DNA of 64,000 bases from Sutcliffiella horikoshii. GTDB taxonomy: Bacteria; Bacillota; Bacilli; Bacillales; Bacillaceae_I. The stretch spans positions 531,356 through 595,355 of the forward strand of contig NZ_VTEV01000003.1 of NCBI RefSeq assembly GCF_008180725.1, given 5' to 3'. This document shows positions 42,358 to 52,242 of the stretch, piece after piece. The position numbers and the translations under genes are program-made. Below the pieces are notes generated by a model. It did no database searches. It was not told the origin of the DNA and worked only from the letters and a program-made list of their open reading frames with translations. Within the stretch, counting starts at the first letter, position 1; each line of letters begins with the position of its first letter.

Positions 42358-43843
42358 TACTGTCCTCCCAATCGGGCAACATTTTTAATAGCTCTCTGCG
42401 CATTAACTTATTGGAAGCATTTCTCGGCAAACTTTCCACAAAATAAATTTGTTTTGGAACTTTGTAACCAGCCAACTGCTCACGAACAAAAGACAATAAT
42501 TTTTCTTCCATCCGTTCTTCTTCCCTGGCAGTAACAACAAATGCTACTGGAATCTGTCCCCATCGATCATCCGGCATCCCTGTAACCCCCGCCTCCTTTA
42601 TAGAAGGGTGAGAAACCAAAACCGCTTCGATTTCTGCAGGATAGACATTTTCCCCGCCTGATATTATTAAATCACTTCGTCTGTCCACAACAAACAAAAA
42701 CCCGTCCTCATCCACATAACCTAAATCGCCAGTGTACAACCATCCGTCTTTTACTGCCTCAGAAGTACTCTCTTCCCGGTTGTAATACCCAGCTGTTACG
42801 TTTGGACCCTTCACGACAATTTCACCTGTTTCCATAGGACCAACTTCCACTCCATCGACCATTACTTTAAGCTGACAAGGAAAGAGCGGTTTCCCAGCAG
42901 AACCTAGTTTAGACATGGCAAAGTCCGGAGAGAGTGTGACAATTTGTGAGCAGGTTTCCGTCATTCCATACGTTTGATAGACCGGAATAGTTTTACTCAT
43001 GCACTCTTCCAAAATGGATTTGGGTACAGGCCCTCCACCAACAAGCATGCATCGAAAGGCTTCCGGATAGGTCTTCGAACCGAGTTGCTCCAACAAGTTA
43101 CTTAGCATTGTGGTCACGACTGACATAATACTAACTTTCCGTTCCATCAAGTCCTGATGTACTGCTTCCGCTTCAAAACGCCTATGGATGATCACTCTCA
43201 TTCCATAAATAACGCTTCTCATCAAGATGGATAATCCACTTATATGAAAAATCGGCACCGCTAACAACCAACAGTCATCTTCATGCAGCCCCATATTTAG
43301 AGCAGAGCCAGTAGCACTCCAAAAGTGATTGCCATAGGACTGCTTCACTCCTTTAGGAAAACCCGTCGTGCCACTTGTGTACATAATGGTATCAATTTCT
43401 TCAAGGGAGAACTCCTCTACAATAGAAATGTCACTGCCTTTTAAAGAAAGTAACTTAGAAAAGGAGACAATCTTCTCGGTTCCCTTAAACTCTTTACTTT
43501 TCTGAAGCCCGGGTTCTTGTTCATAATCCACCAAAATAAATCGGGATGCTGCGTCCTCTACTTGATAGGACAGCTCCTTAGATGTTAATCGCAAATTATG
43601 TAATACAGTGATTGCTCCAAGATTTTTCAATGCGAACAGTAATTCTACAAGTTCTATGCTATTGGCCATAAAGACAGAAATCCGGTCCTCTCGCCTTACA
43701 CCCAATTCTACTAATTTACCGGTCAAGATCAATGAACTTCTGTATAACTCTGAAAAAGTCACCGTTCTATCTTCCATTTCAAGTGCTATTCGGTCCGGAG
43801 TCAAAGCAGCCCGTTTCATTAAAAAGTTTGGCAATACTGTCAT
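42347..43843 (-). CDS. menE: o-Succinylbenzoate-CoA ligase
   Basis: A 498-residue acyl-adenylate-forming enzyme: AMP-binding motif IMYTSGTTGFPKGVKQ, YGMTETCSQ, GWLYTGDLGYVDEDGF, RRSDLIISGGENVYPAEIE and catalytic Lys in PRNASNKLMRREL. It activates o-succinylbenzoate with CoA. The frame is open to 43921, but GGGAGGTTATTTCG precedes the ATG at 43843. A hairpin with T-run lies between menB and this gene, suggesting reduced distal expression. Confidence 0.95.
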   Translation of the reverse strand: MTVLPNFLMKRAALTPDRIALEMEDRTVTFSELYRSSLILTGKLVELGVRREDRISVFMANSIELVELLFALKNLGAITVLHNLRLTSKELSYQVEDAASRFILVDYEQEPGLQKSKEFKGTEKIVSFSKLLSLKGSDISIVEEFSLEEIDTIMYTSGTTGFPKGVKQSYGNHFWSATGSALNMGLHEDDCWLLAVPIFHISGLSILMRSVIYGMRVIIHRRFEAEAVHQDLMERKVSIMSVVTTMLSNLLEQLGSKTYPEAFRCMLVGGGPVPKSILEECMSKTIPVYQTYGMTETCSQIVTLSPDFAMSKLGSAGKPLFPCQLKVMVDGVEVGPMETGEIVVKGPNVTAGYYNREESTSEAVKDGWLYTGDLGYVDEDGFLFVVDRRSDLIISGGENVYPAEIEAVLVSHPSIKEAGVTGMPDDRWGQIPVAFVVTAREEERMEEKLLSFVREQLAGYKVPKQIYFVESLPRNASNKLMRRELLKMLPDWEDSNEN

Positions 43844-43880
43844 CGAAATAACCTCCCTACACCTGTTTTCCCATAAAAAG

Positions 43881-43913
43881 AGAGCAATCCAAAAGCCAAA
43901 AGCTCTTAGATTG
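43881..43913 (-). terminator. Intraoperonic terminator-like hairpin between menB and menE
   Basis: Minus-strand AGGGCAATCT...GGATTGCTCT stem followed by CTTTTTATGG, in the 96-bp gap between menB and menE. The stem is imperfect, so partial termination is more likely than a full stop. Confidence 0.6.
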
Positions 43914-43939
43914 CCCTCCAATCACCATAAATCTATTTA

Positions 43940-44761
43940 TTAAGGGAAACGAGGGAATTGTCCAAAGTCCGGCTTTCTTTTTTCTTTAAAAGCATCGCGA
44001 CCTTCTTTTGCCTCTTCCGTAGTGTAATACAATAATGTAGCATCACCAGCGAACTGTTGGATACCAGCCAAGCCATCTGTGTCTGCGTTCATGGCAGCTT
44101 TCAAGAAACGTAGAGCAGTCGGGCTGTTTTCTAACATTTCTTCACACCATTGTACTGTTTCATCTTCTAAACGCTCCAAAGGAACAACCGTGTTTACTAG
44201 ACCCATATCAAGTGCTTCCTTCGCATCGTATTGACGGCACAAGTACCAGATTTCACGGGCTTTCTTATGTCCAACGATACGAGCAAGGTATCCGGAACCG
44301 TACCCCGCATCAAAACTTCCCACTTTAGGACCAGTTTGACCAAAGCGTGCATTGTCAGCAGCAATTGTTAAATCACATACAACATGCAATACGTGTCCAC
44401 CACCAATTGCCCAGCCTGCAACCATTGCTACTACAGGTTTTGGGGTTACACGGATTAGACGTTGAAGGTCAAGTACGTTCAAGCGAGGAATCTCATCTTC
44501 CCCAACATAACCGCCATGTCCGCGAACCTTTTGGTCTCCTCCGGAACAAAACGCTTTGTCACCGGCACCAGTTAAAATAATAACCCCAACACTAGAATCG
44601 TCACGTGCATACGCAAACGCTTCAATTAATTCCATTACTGTCTTCGGACGGAATGCATTATGTACTTCCGGACGGTTGATCGTAATTTTTGCAATCCCGT
44701 TATATGTTTCATATAAAATGTCTTCAAATTGTTTTGGTCCTGCTATCCATTCTCTTGCCAT
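43940..44761 (-). CDS. menB: 1,4-Dihydroxy-2-naphthoyl-CoA synthase
   Basis: A 273-residue crotonase-family enzyme closing the naphthoate ring. Signature segments: [20 protein letters not shown], oxyanion-hole region [35 protein letters not shown], and [20 protein letters not shown], diagnostic for MenB. The C-terminal [12 protein letters not shown] is the usual end. AGGGAGGAAATAAAAC precedes ATG. Confidence 0.97.
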   Translation of the reverse strand: MAREWIAGPKQFEDILYETYNGIAKITINRPEVHNAFRPKTVMELIEAFAYARDDSSVGVIILTGAGDKAFCSGGDQKVRGHGGYVGEDEIPRLNVLDLQRLIRVTPKPVVAMVAGWAIGGGHVLHVVCDLTIAADNARFGQTGPKVGSFDAGYGSGYLARIVGHKKAREIWYLCRQYDAKEALDMGLVNTVVPLERLEDETVQWCEEMLENSPTALRFLKAAMNADTDGLAGIQQFAGDATLLYYTTEEAKEGRDAFKEKRKPDFGQFPRFP

Positions 44762-44785
44762 GTTTTATTTCCTCCCTAACATAAA

Positions 44786-45598
44786 TTAGTTCGATAAAAA
44801 CTCACTTACTATTTTACCAAACTTTCGCGGTTGTTCCACATGAATTGCATGTCCCGCGTCACTTATTTTCAAAAAAATCGATTTTTCTATCCTTTTTTTC
44901 ATTTCCTGAGCAATAAGGACAAATTTTTCGTCCCATTCCCCTGCCGCCAGAAGTACAGGAGCGTTGATTTTATCAAGAGAATTCCAAACAGATGGTTGCA
45001 CCCCTGTACCCAGACCACGCAAACTATTTGCTAGTCCCACAGGTGAATTGTTCATTCGTTGCTCATAGATAGCCTCTTGTTTTTCCGGAGGCAATAGTTT
45101 TTGTGATTGGAAAAGGGGGATGTTAGTCCAAAAATCAATAAAAGATGTTATCCCTTCCTTTTCAATCCGCTCTGCAAGCTTTTCATCTGCTTCTTTCCTT
45201 GCAAGCCTGTCCCCTGACTTTTCCAAACCAGGAGACGCACTTTCCAGCACTATTTTGGATACCATCATAGGATAAGCAACCGCAAAAGAAAGCGCCACCC
45301 TTCCTCCCATAGAATATCCATAAATAGATACCGATGAAATACTTAATGTATCCAAAATAGATTTTAAATCGAAAAGTACCTTTTCCATCCGATAACGCTC
45401 CGATTGCCCAGGTGCATCTGTTTTTCCATGGCCCAGTTGATCTACCAAAATAAACGTATAGTCTTCCACATTTTCAAAACCTGCGATTATTTCTTGAAAA
45501 CTTCTTCCGTTCCCAGTAAAACCGTGCAACATAAGAATATGGTGGGCACCATGACCAATTTTCTCTACATGATAGTAAACCCCGTTAATCTCCATCAT
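44786..45598 (-). CDS. menH: 2-Succinyl-6-hydroxy-2,4-cyclohexadiene-1-carboxylate synthase
   Basis: A 270-residue alpha/beta hydrolase-fold lyase eliminating pyruvate from SEPHCHC: LHGFTGNGRSFQ, nucleophile GYSMGGRVALS, GEWDEKF (acid) and DAGHAIHVEQP (His). The ATG at 45598 overlaps the menD stop (ATGATG), which is the expected start; the longer frame upstream lies inside menD. Equivalent to B. subtilis YtxM. Confidence 0.93.
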   Translation of the reverse strand: MMEINGVYYHVEKIGHGAHHILMLHGFTGNGRSFQEIIAGFENVEDYTFILVDQLGHGKTDAPGQSERYRMEKVLFDLKSILDTLSISSVSIYGYSMGGRVALSFAVAYPMMVSKIVLESASPGLEKSGDRLARKEADEKLAERIEKEGITSFIDFWTNIPLFQSQKLLPPEKQEAIYEQRMNNSPVGLANSLRGLGTGVQPSVWNSLDKINAPVLLAAGEWDEKFVLIAQEMKKRIEKSIFLKISDAGHAIHVEQPRKFGKIVSEFLSN

Positions 45599-47358
45599 TC
45601 TTCTTTGTCCAACATCGAAATCATTTCCTGGGAAACATTTTTCCACAATTTGCGATGAATCTCTTCATTTTCTGCCCGGTTCGTTGGAACTTCAATTACT
45701 TTCAAGCCTTTTTGGGTAATAGAATATGACACTGCTTCTTGGAAATCAGACCAACTCTCCGCTCTCACATAATCGCCTTCGTATAACTTTACAGCGTGCT
45801 CAAAATTAATACCGGTTGGAGTACCAAACAATGTTTCAAAATGCTTTTCCACTTTTGACTGCGGAAGGAACGAGAAGATTCCCCCTCCATTATTATTTAC
45901 AAGCACAATAGTGACATTAAGCTTTAATAATTTTGCGGCAAGCAGGCCATTCATATCGTGGTAGAATGATAAATCTCCAATTACCAGGACTAGGTTTTCA
46001 TATGCTTTACTTGCTGCAAGTGCAGTAGAAACCACTCCATCAATCCCATTTGCCCCCCTGTTTGCAAGCACCGTCAGCTTTTTATCATCTGTATAAAAGA
46101 AAGTATCCACATCACGGATAGGCATACTGTTTCCTACAAAAATGGCCGAACTATCAGGTAACATCGTTTGAAGTTCTGTGATCACTCTCCCCTCAAACAT
46201 CCCGACTTCCTCTTGTTCATGGGAAAGTATCTTTTTTGTCCTGTCATTTAACAACTTAATACCATCCATCCATTCAAAGGAGTCACGAGCTGAGAGATTT
46301 CGCATTACCTTATGGCAAAAGATCGTTTCTTCTGCATGAACCATATAGCTTGCCTGTAACGTCGGATCTCTCCACCCGCCGTCTCCGTCTACAACAATCT
46401 GTATCGCACTACTGGACTTGCTTATGTATTGCATTAAAAACTTTGATACCGGCATTGCGCCAAAACGGATGATAATCTCTGGTTCTAGGTTCTTCTTCAC
46501 TTCATCCGATCGCAAGAAGGCATCATAGCCTTCCATTACCGTCTCTTTTGCATGTGTTCCCGTTCTAAGCCCTGATAATGGGTCAGCGAAAATCGGGTAT
46601 TGTAAGGTTTGAGAAAGTTCGGTAATAGCATTTGAAAATGTATCACACATTGACTGAGGCATTTCTCCGCAAACAATAATTCCTTTTTTTCGGTCGTTCA
46701 TTAGCATGGCAAAAAAGCCAGCCTGATCATCTGAAATGGAGTATTCGCCTACATTTACCTCTACTATCGATTCATTGCTTTCTTTGTACTTGGCCCAAAG
46801 CTCCTCCGCCTCTAAGTTAGGAATCAACGGTTCACGTAAAGGGAAATTGAGATGAACAGGTCCCATAGGCGCACTTAGGGAAGTGCCTGTAGCTCGCGCT
46901 GCCATCGTTCGTGCGTATCGAATCATGTGGTCCGTATCTTCCGGTAAGGACATCTCAACGAACCATTTCACATAGTCTCCATACATTTTCACTTGATCAA
47001 TTGCCTGTGGCGCTCCGACATCGCGTAGCTCATGTGGGCGATCTGCTGTTAGGACAATAAGCGGCAGTCTAGATTGAAAAGCCTCCACAATGGCAGGATA
47101 ATAGTTCGTTGCTGCAGTGCCTGATGTACAAAGAATGGCAACTGGCTTATTCTTTGTTTTTGCAAGTCCCAGTGCATAAAAAGCTGCAGAACGCTCATCA
47201 ATTAGCACGGTAACATGGATGTCAGGATGTTCTGCCAAAAGAAGAGCGATTGGAGTGGAGCGTGAACCAGGGCTAACTACCGCATCCTCCAGACCGCTTT
47301 TTACTAATTCATCTACAAATGCTGCAAGATAAAAGGTCATGTCATCTATTGAATTCAT
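45595..47358 (-). CDS. menD: SEPHCHC synthase MenD
   Basis: A 587-residue thiamine-diphosphate enzyme joining 2-oxoglutarate and isochorismate. N-terminal VVSPGSRSTPIALLLAEHP carries the conserved SRST and the catalytic-Glu region follows; the C-terminal ThDP motif is GDLSFYHDMNG...VLVNNNGGGIF. It lies 5 nt after menF and overlaps menH by 4 nt. GGGGGTAACTAAACACA precedes the ATG at 47358. Confidence 0.96.
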   Translation of the reverse strand: MNSIDDMTFYLAAFVDELVKSGLEDAVVSPGSRSTPIALLLAEHPDIHVTVLIDERSAAFYALGLAKTKNKPVAILCTSGTAATNYYPAIVEAFQSRLPLIVLTADRPHELRDVGAPQAIDQVKMYGDYVKWFVEMSLPEDTDHMIRYARTMAARATGTSLSAPMGPVHLNFPLREPLIPNLEAEELWAKYKESNESIVEVNVGEYSISDDQAGFFAMLMNDRKKGIIVCGEMPQSMCDTFSNAITELSQTLQYPIFADPLSGLRTGTHAKETVMEGYDAFLRSDEVKKNLEPEIIIRFGAMPVSKFLMQYISKSSSAIQIVVDGDGGWRDPTLQASYMVHAEETIFCHKVMRNLSARDSFEWMDGIKLLNDRTKKILSHEQEEVGMFEGRVITELQTMLPDSSAIFVGNSMPIRDVDTFFYTDDKKLTVLANRGANGIDGVVSTALAASKAYENLVLVIGDLSFYHDMNGLLAAKLLKLNVTIVLVNNNGGGIFSFLPQSKVEKHFETLFGTPTGINFEHAVKLYEGDYVRAESWSDFQEAVSYSITQKGLKVIEVPTNRAENEEIHRKLWKNVSQEMISMLDKEE

Positions 47359-47363
47359 TGTGT

Positions 47364-48749
47364 TTAGTTACCCCCTAGTGCTGATAACATTGGTCGGAAT
47401 TTAATTTGTGTTTCTAGATATTCGCTTTCTGGATCGGAATCTCCGACAATACCACATCCAGCAAACAAGGAGGCTTCCCTATCCTGTAGCAAGCCTGAAC
47501 GAATAGCTACAACAAATTCTCCGTCCTCTTTCCAATTCATCCAGCCAAGCGGACCTGCATACCAGCCTCTGTCCAGTCTCTCCACTTCTCTGATTGTTTG
47601 AAGGGAAATTTCTTGCGGAAACCCTCCGAGTGCTGGTGTTGGATGAAGTAGTTTTATTAAATCTGAAAGGCTGCAATCATCGGTAGTTTCTGCCGTTACA
47701 GGTGTGTGTAAATGCTGAATATGTTTCATTTTGTAAAGGTTTGGTTCAGATGGAGTACGTACATTTTCACAAACTTTTTCTAACGATGCCCGTATCATCT
47801 GCACAACAAGGTCATGTTCATGCATGTTTTTCTCATCAGTAAGTAAAGATTTGCCTAACATCGAATCTTCTTCCACCGAGTCTCCTCTGGCAATCGATCC
47901 TGCTAAACACATAGACTGAACGTTGTTGCCTTGCTTTTTTACCAATTGTTCTGGTGTCGCACCAAGGAAGCAATCGGTTCCTCTTTCCACTGTGAATAAA
48001 TAACTGTTCGCCTGCTCTTCCATCAGGTTTTTCAATACAGGCGCAACGTTTACCTTATCTTGGAATAGTACCCGTAACTCTCTTGCCAGCACCACCTTAT
48101 CCATCTGCCCGTCTGTTATTCTCTCTGTAACTTTAGAAATGGACTCTTTCCATTCCATCGGATCCATTTCCAGGCACTTTACTATGGAAGTGGTGCTGAC
48201 ATGCTTAATAGAAGAGCCACTCAATAGCTCCTCTTCAAGGTTAACCAAATCTTTCAGGACACTTTCATCACAATCACTCAAATAGTTAATGGTGAGATAA
48301 GTTTCGCCTTCTACCTTTGTAAGCATAAAGGTGGGTAAAATAAATAAGGCGTCAGCAAATTGGTCCCATAACTTTGTCTTCTCCTTTTGTGGATCAAAGG
48401 AAAATCCTCCATACATAACCGGACCAACCAAATGTGAATCTTTGTTGCATACAGCCTGCTCGGTAAAACGCTTCCATTGCGTTTCAATCGCATGATACCT
48501 GTCATCTTCTCCATCTGCAGTGAATTCCGCTGTCACACCTGCACCGACCATCATATGAGAATGATCAGGATTTGACCAAAAGAACCGTTGCCCTTCGAAG
48601 AATTGCTCACTTTTTTGAAAAAAATGAAGGGGATCTAGCTGTTCTATTTTCTTAGTATAACTAATTAAGACCGTCTGGTTTATCGAGGTCGCTTTAATTT
48701 TTGCTTCCTCCCATAAACTCACTATATGATGAAATGGTATTGTAATCAT
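47364..48749 (-). CDS. menF: Isochorismate synthase
   Basis: A 461-residue chorismate-binding enzyme converting chorismate to isochorismate: KVVLARELRV, FLGATPEQLV, CLAGSIARG, HLHTPV, HPTPALGGFP and AGCGIVGDSDPESEYLET. The frame is open to 48821, but GGGGGGAGTCTTAC precedes the ATG at 48749. First gene of menFDHBEC; divergent from menA across about 260 bp. Confidence 0.95.
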   Translation of the reverse strand: MITIPFHHIVSLWEEAKIKATSINQTVLISYTKKIEQLDPLHFFQKSEQFFEGQRFFWSNPDHSHMMVGAGVTAEFTADGEDDRYHAIETQWKRFTEQAVCNKDSHLVGPVMYGGFSFDPQKEKTKLWDQFADALFILPTFMLTKVEGETYLTINYLSDCDESVLKDLVNLEEELLSGSSIKHVSTTSIVKCLEMDPMEWKESISKVTERITDGQMDKVVLARELRVLFQDKVNVAPVLKNLMEEQANSYLFTVERGTDCFLGATPEQLVKKQGNNVQSMCLAGSIARGDSVEEDSMLGKSLLTDEKNMHEHDLVVQMIRASLEKVCENVRTPSEPNLYKMKHIQHLHTPVTAETTDDCSLSDLIKLLHPTPALGGFPQEISLQTIREVERLDRGWYAGPLGWMNWKEDGEFVVAIRSGLLQDREASLFAGCGIVGDSDPESEYLETQIKFRPMLSALGGN

Positions 48750-49013
48750 GTAAGACTCCCCCCGAGGCCTTGTTACCGCAAGACTTTGTCTCGAAATCGC
48801 TTCCTTAAAGATACACCTCAAAACCTTTTTATGTCAACAAAATGAGCCGTTTTCTTTCGCGTTTCTTCCTTATATATAGATACATGTAAAATCTTCCTGT
48901 GTTTCTTCTGAAAAACCGTTGACACCTTTTGTCCCTTTACATACACTTATATTGTATTTATAATATATTGTTTTCGTTTTTTATTTTGCCATAATAGATG
49001 GAGGGGTCACATA

Positions 49014-49952
49014 ATGCAACCTCAGACAATTCAAACAGAGACAAGCTTTCAAGCACCTACAGAAAAGAGATGGAAGGTATGGTGGAACCTACTGCGTCCA
49101 CATACTTTAACAGCTGCGTTTGTTCCTGTATTTATCGGGACAGCACTTGCTCTTTATGACACCAGCATTGATTGGCCTTTATTTTTTGCCATGCTATTGG
49201 CCAGCCTGTTAATACAGGCAGCGACTAATATGATTAATGAGTATTACGATTATAAAAAGGGACTCGATAATGAAAATTCAGTAGGGATTGGCGGCGCGAT
49301 TGTAAGGCACGGCGTTAAACCGTCCACTGTTCTACAGCTGGCATTTGCGTTCTTTGGTATCGCCACGTTACTAGGTGTGTTTATATGCATGAATAGCACA
49401 TGGTGGTTGGCTGCCATCGGAACAGCCTGTATGGCAGCAGGGTATTTCTACACAGGAGGTCCCTACCCTATTGCATATACCCCATTTGGTGAAATTGTAG
49501 CAGGATTCTTTATGGGCTTTGTTATTATTCTTATTTCTTTCTACATTCAAACAGGTACGATTTCAGATACTGCGATGTTAATTTCCATTCCGATTTCCAT
49601 TCTAGTCGGAGCCATTCTGTTAGCAAATAACATTCGCGATATTGTAGGCGACAAAGAGAATGGCCGCAAAACAGTGGCGATTTTAGTTGGCAGAAAGAAT
49701 GCGATTTTACTTCTAGCTGCCATGTTTATTGTGTCATATGCACTTATTGTACTCTTTATTGCACTTGGTTACGCGTCATTTTGGTTATTATTAGTTTTCT
49801 TATCTGTGGCCAAGCCACTTTCAGCGATTAAAGGTTTTACAAACAATAACAGCAATGTGACGATGATGCCGGCGATGGTGGCAACTGCAAAGACTAATAC
49901 TATTTTCGGCTTTTTGCTTGGAATTGGCCTTGTTATTGGTTACTTTTCCTAA
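49014..49952 (+). CDS. menA: 1,4-Dihydroxy-2-naphthoate polyprenyltransferase
   Basis: A 312-residue UbiA-family membrane prenyltransferase with about eight helices. Asp-rich motifs: NMINEYYDYKKGLDNENS (first) and NNIRDIVGDKENGRKT (second). It attaches the isoprenoid tail to DHNA to give demethylmenaquinone. Placed divergently from menF, so nearly the whole naphthoate branch (except MenI and the methyltransferase) is here; in B. subtilis menA is not at this locus. GGAGGGGTCACATA precedes the ATG. Confidence 0.95.
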   Translation: MQPQTIQTETSFQAPTEKRWKVWWNLLRPHTLTAAFVPVFIGTALALYDTSIDWPLFFAMLLASLLIQAATNMINEYYDYKKGLDNENSVGIGGAIVRHGVKPSTVLQLAFAFFGIATLLGVFICMNSTWWLAAIGTACMAAGYFYTGGPYPIAYTPFGEIVAGFFMGFVIILISFYIQTGTISDTAMLISIPISILVGAILLANNIRDIVGDKENGRKTVAILVGRKNAILLLAAMFIVSYALIVLFIALGYASFWLLLVFLSVAKPLSAIKGFTNNNSNVTMMPAMVATAKTNTIFGFLLGIGLVIGYFS

Positions 49953-49956
49953 TATA

Positions 49957-49988
49957 AAAAACTGACTCTAATCATGGAGTCAGTTTTT
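49957..49988 (+). terminator. Terminator of menA
   Basis: AAAAACTGACTC / GAGTCAGTTTTT, 8-nt loop, extended T-run. Confidence 0.92.
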
Positions 49989-50062
49989 TTAATTGGCAAT
50001 CATGATTTTTAGAATGAACGCTCATAATACAAATAGACAGGATTTGAAAGGAGTCTATTTGT

Positions 50063-50806
50063 ATGTTATCCCCTGATAAAATAAATGAGTTAAAGCAGCA
50101 ACTAGAAGATACAAAACAAACACTTCAAGCACACCTGGACCAGAATGATCATTATCAGCTGGAACAGGAACATCCATATGAAACAGTTAGTGAGCTTTCC
50201 GCTTACGATAACCATCCAGGTGACCTTGGAACCGAGTTATACGAAAGAGAAAAAGACCTAGCCTTAAATGAGCATGCCGAAAAAGAAATGAAAGACATCA
50301 ATCACGCTCTTCAAGCTATGGCCTCTGGCACGTACGGAATATGTGAAGTTTGCGGAAAAGAAATAGACGTAGAGCGCTTAGATGCTATTCCAACCACCAC
50401 TTATTGTAAAGAACACAGCCCCGACCAGGTTGTCTCTCGCGACCGACCTGTAGAGGAAAAAGTATTGATGCCACCGTATGGTCGCTTTGAATACGATGAA
50501 TCAGAAGGCGTGGCTTTTGACGCGGAAGACACATGGCAAATTGTTCAGAGATACGGAACATCTGAGAGCCCATCAGACTTTGCAGATGATGTAGAAAATT
50601 ACGACCGCACATATGTAGAAAGCGAAGAGAATGAAGGTTATGTAGAGGATTACGAAAACTTTGTAGGAACTGACATGTATGGTCAAAATGTTACCGTATA
50701 TCCTTCCATCAAACATGAGGCCTATGAAGATGCACTTGATGAGGAAGGCATTATGACTTCCTTTGGTGACTTACATGGTTATGAGAAAGATCCTTATACA
50801 GAATAA
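50063..50806 (+). CDS. yteA: TraR/DksA-type zinc-finger protein YteA
   Basis: A 247-residue acidic protein with an N-terminal coiled-coil-like region and a central zinc finger GTYGICEVCGKEIDVERLDAIPTTTYC-KEH. The finger reads C-x2-C...C-x2-H, so the fourth ligand is His instead of Cys. The C-terminus is rich in Glu/Asp/Tyr. It resembles B. subtilis YteA (DksA/TraR family, transcription or sporulation-related, function not established). GAAAGGAGTCTATTTGT precedes the ATG. Confidence 0.9.
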   Translation: MLSPDKINELKQQLEDTKQTLQAHLDQNDHYQLEQEHPYETVSELSAYDNHPGDLGTELYEREKDLALNEHAEKEMKDINHALQAMASGTYGICEVCGKEIDVERLDAIPTTTYCKEHSPDQVVSRDRPVEEKVLMPPYGRFEYDESEGVAFDAEDTWQIVQRYGTSESPSDFADDVENYDRTYVESEENEGYVEDYENFVGTDMYGQNVTVYPSIKHEAYEDALDEEGIMTSFGDLHGYEKDPYTE

Positions 50807-50832
50807 GTTTGTCTTTTTTAAAGGCTGTGTTA

Positions 50833-50855
50833 AACACCGCTGTTGATTTACGCAC
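50833..50855. repeat. Truncated end of a family I dispersed repeat
   Basis: ACACCGCTGTTGATTTACGCA matches the left end of the family I repeats (ACCGCTGTTGATTTCCGCA at 52307); the rest of the element is absent. Confidence 0.65.
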
Positions 50856-50869
50856 TAGAGTCTATTTAA

Positions 50870-50911
50870 AAAAGGAAGCCTTAAAGCACCAATGCGCTAA
50901 GGCTTCCTTTT
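50870..50911. terminator. Bidirectional terminator between yteA and the DUF1801 gene
   Basis: AAAAGGAAGCCTTA / TAAGGCTTCCTTTT stem with a short inner stem-loop, between convergent genes. Confidence 0.9.
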
Positions 50912-50913
50912 GT

Positions 50914-51339
50914 TTATTTGGGTGGATACGTTTCTTGCAAAAATAGCATAGATTGTTTAATCAACGCTTTTAATACTTCCACGTCAATGTCTGCCACTTT
51001 ATTTATGTACACACATGCCTTGCCTGTTGTATGCTTGCCGAAACTCTTCAACAGTTCTTCTCTTTTTGAATCACCTGTTGCAAAATATAAGCTTATTTTT
51101 GCTTTTCTTGGTGAAAACCCGACAAGCATAGCATCTCCTTCATGACCTGTAGGATACTTATAATGATAAGATCCGAACCCAATTATGCTTGGTCCCCACA
51201 TCTTCGCTTCATAACCTGTCGTTTCTGTGAAGATCTCTAACAGTTTATACGCATCTTCCCGCTTTTTGGGACTTTCCACCGTTTCAATGAATTCAATGAC
51301 ACTGTTATCCGTTTCTTTTGTTTTTAATTCATAGCCCAT
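50914..51339 (-). CDS. DUF1801 domain protein
   Basis: A 141-residue soluble protein of the YdhG/DUF1801 type: VESPKKREDAYKLLEIF, MWGPSIIGFGSYHYKYPTGHEGDAMLVGFSPRKAKISLYF and KHTTGKACVYINKVADID. The family shares a fold with frataxin-like/iron-chaperone candidates but has no proven activity. AAAGGAGCAACATGG precedes the ATG at 51339. Monocistronic. Confidence 0.87.
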   Translation of the reverse strand: MGYELKTKETDNSVIEFIETVESPKKREDAYKLLEIFTETTGYEAKMWGPSIIGFGSYHYKYPTGHEGDAMLVGFSPRKAKISLYFATGDSKREELLKSFGKHTTGKACVYINKVADIDVEVLKALIKQSMLFLQETYPPK

Positions 51340-51499
51340 CCATGTTGCTCCTTTCCAATATCAATCATTCCTTACTTATTCCACAAATCTTATCATTTCC
51401 CTTCCTCATCTATCCAACCATGCACCTCTTTATCGTCACAACCATACATTATCGTAGGCAGTTATCACGATTTGTGATGGAAAGTGAGGGATATGATAC

Positions 51500-52237
51500 A
51501 TGTACACTAGAGATATTTTCTCCAAGGCGTGGGCAGTTTTTTTAGCAGAATGCTGTCAACTTGCATATGACCAGTATCATCAAAATGGTATTTTTTCTAT
51601 ACCAAACGGCTTTGATTTGGTAAAAGAATTCAAAGGTGTATCATTTCATAGCCTGGAATGGTTTGGATTTATTTTAGAATCTGAAGAAGCAATCATCGTT
51701 ACATTCCGTGGGACACAAACAGATCCTGATTGGATTGCGGATGCAGAAATTTTTCAAGAGCCTTTTCCTTATTGCGAAACAGGTAACCAGCTACTTGTAC
51801 ATGGTGGTTTCCTTTCCGTATATGAGTCTATGAGGGAAGAGCTGTTGAAGTACCTTCAGCAAGAGCTATCTGCTTCGAAAACCATTTTTATCACTGGGCA
51901 TAGTCTCGGTGGAGCTCTCGCTACACTATTTGCCCTTGATTGTGCTATAAATGCAAACCATTCCTCGCTATATATGTATAGTTTTGGTGCACCGCGAGTT
52001 GGGAACGAAGCGTTTGCACACCTGTATAATGAAGCTGTTCCAGGGTCTATCAGGTTCGTTAACTTAGCAGACCTCGTCCCTTTCGTACCACCAACAAAAG
52101 TCGTAGCACCTCTAAGCAAAAGAACGTGGCACTACAAACACACCTTTACCCCCTACCGCTTCCTACTAACAGAAGGCTCCATCATCAAAAACCACAGCAT
52201 TGAAACCTATATCAAAGCCATGAAAGAGAAGTTCTGA
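51500..52237 (+). CDS. Class 3 lipase family protein
   Basis: A 245-residue lipase_3 (PF01764) hydrolase: FRGTQTDPDWIADAE (oxyanion and Asp region), nucleophile elbow TGHSLGGALATLFA, YSFGAPRVGNEAF, NLADLVPFVPP and a C-terminal His in NHSIETY. No signal peptide, so probably intracellular or non-classically located. GTGAGGGATATGATAC precedes the ATG. The last 100 bases are C-rich and G-poor. Its terminator is split by a repeat insertion (52243-52502). Confidence 0.9.
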   Translation: MYTRDIFSKAWAVFLAECCQLAYDQYHQNGIFSIPNGFDLVKEFKGVSFHSLEWFGFILESEEAIIVTFRGTQTDPDWIADAEIFQEPFPYCETGNQLLVHGGFLSVYESMREELLKYLQQELSASKTIFITGHSLGGALATLFALDCAINANHSSLYMYSFGAPRVGNEAFAHLYNEAVPGSIRFVNLADLVPFVPPTKVVAPLSKRTWHYKHTFTPYRFLLTEGSIIKNHSIETYIKAMKEKF

Positions 52238-52242
52238 CCACA

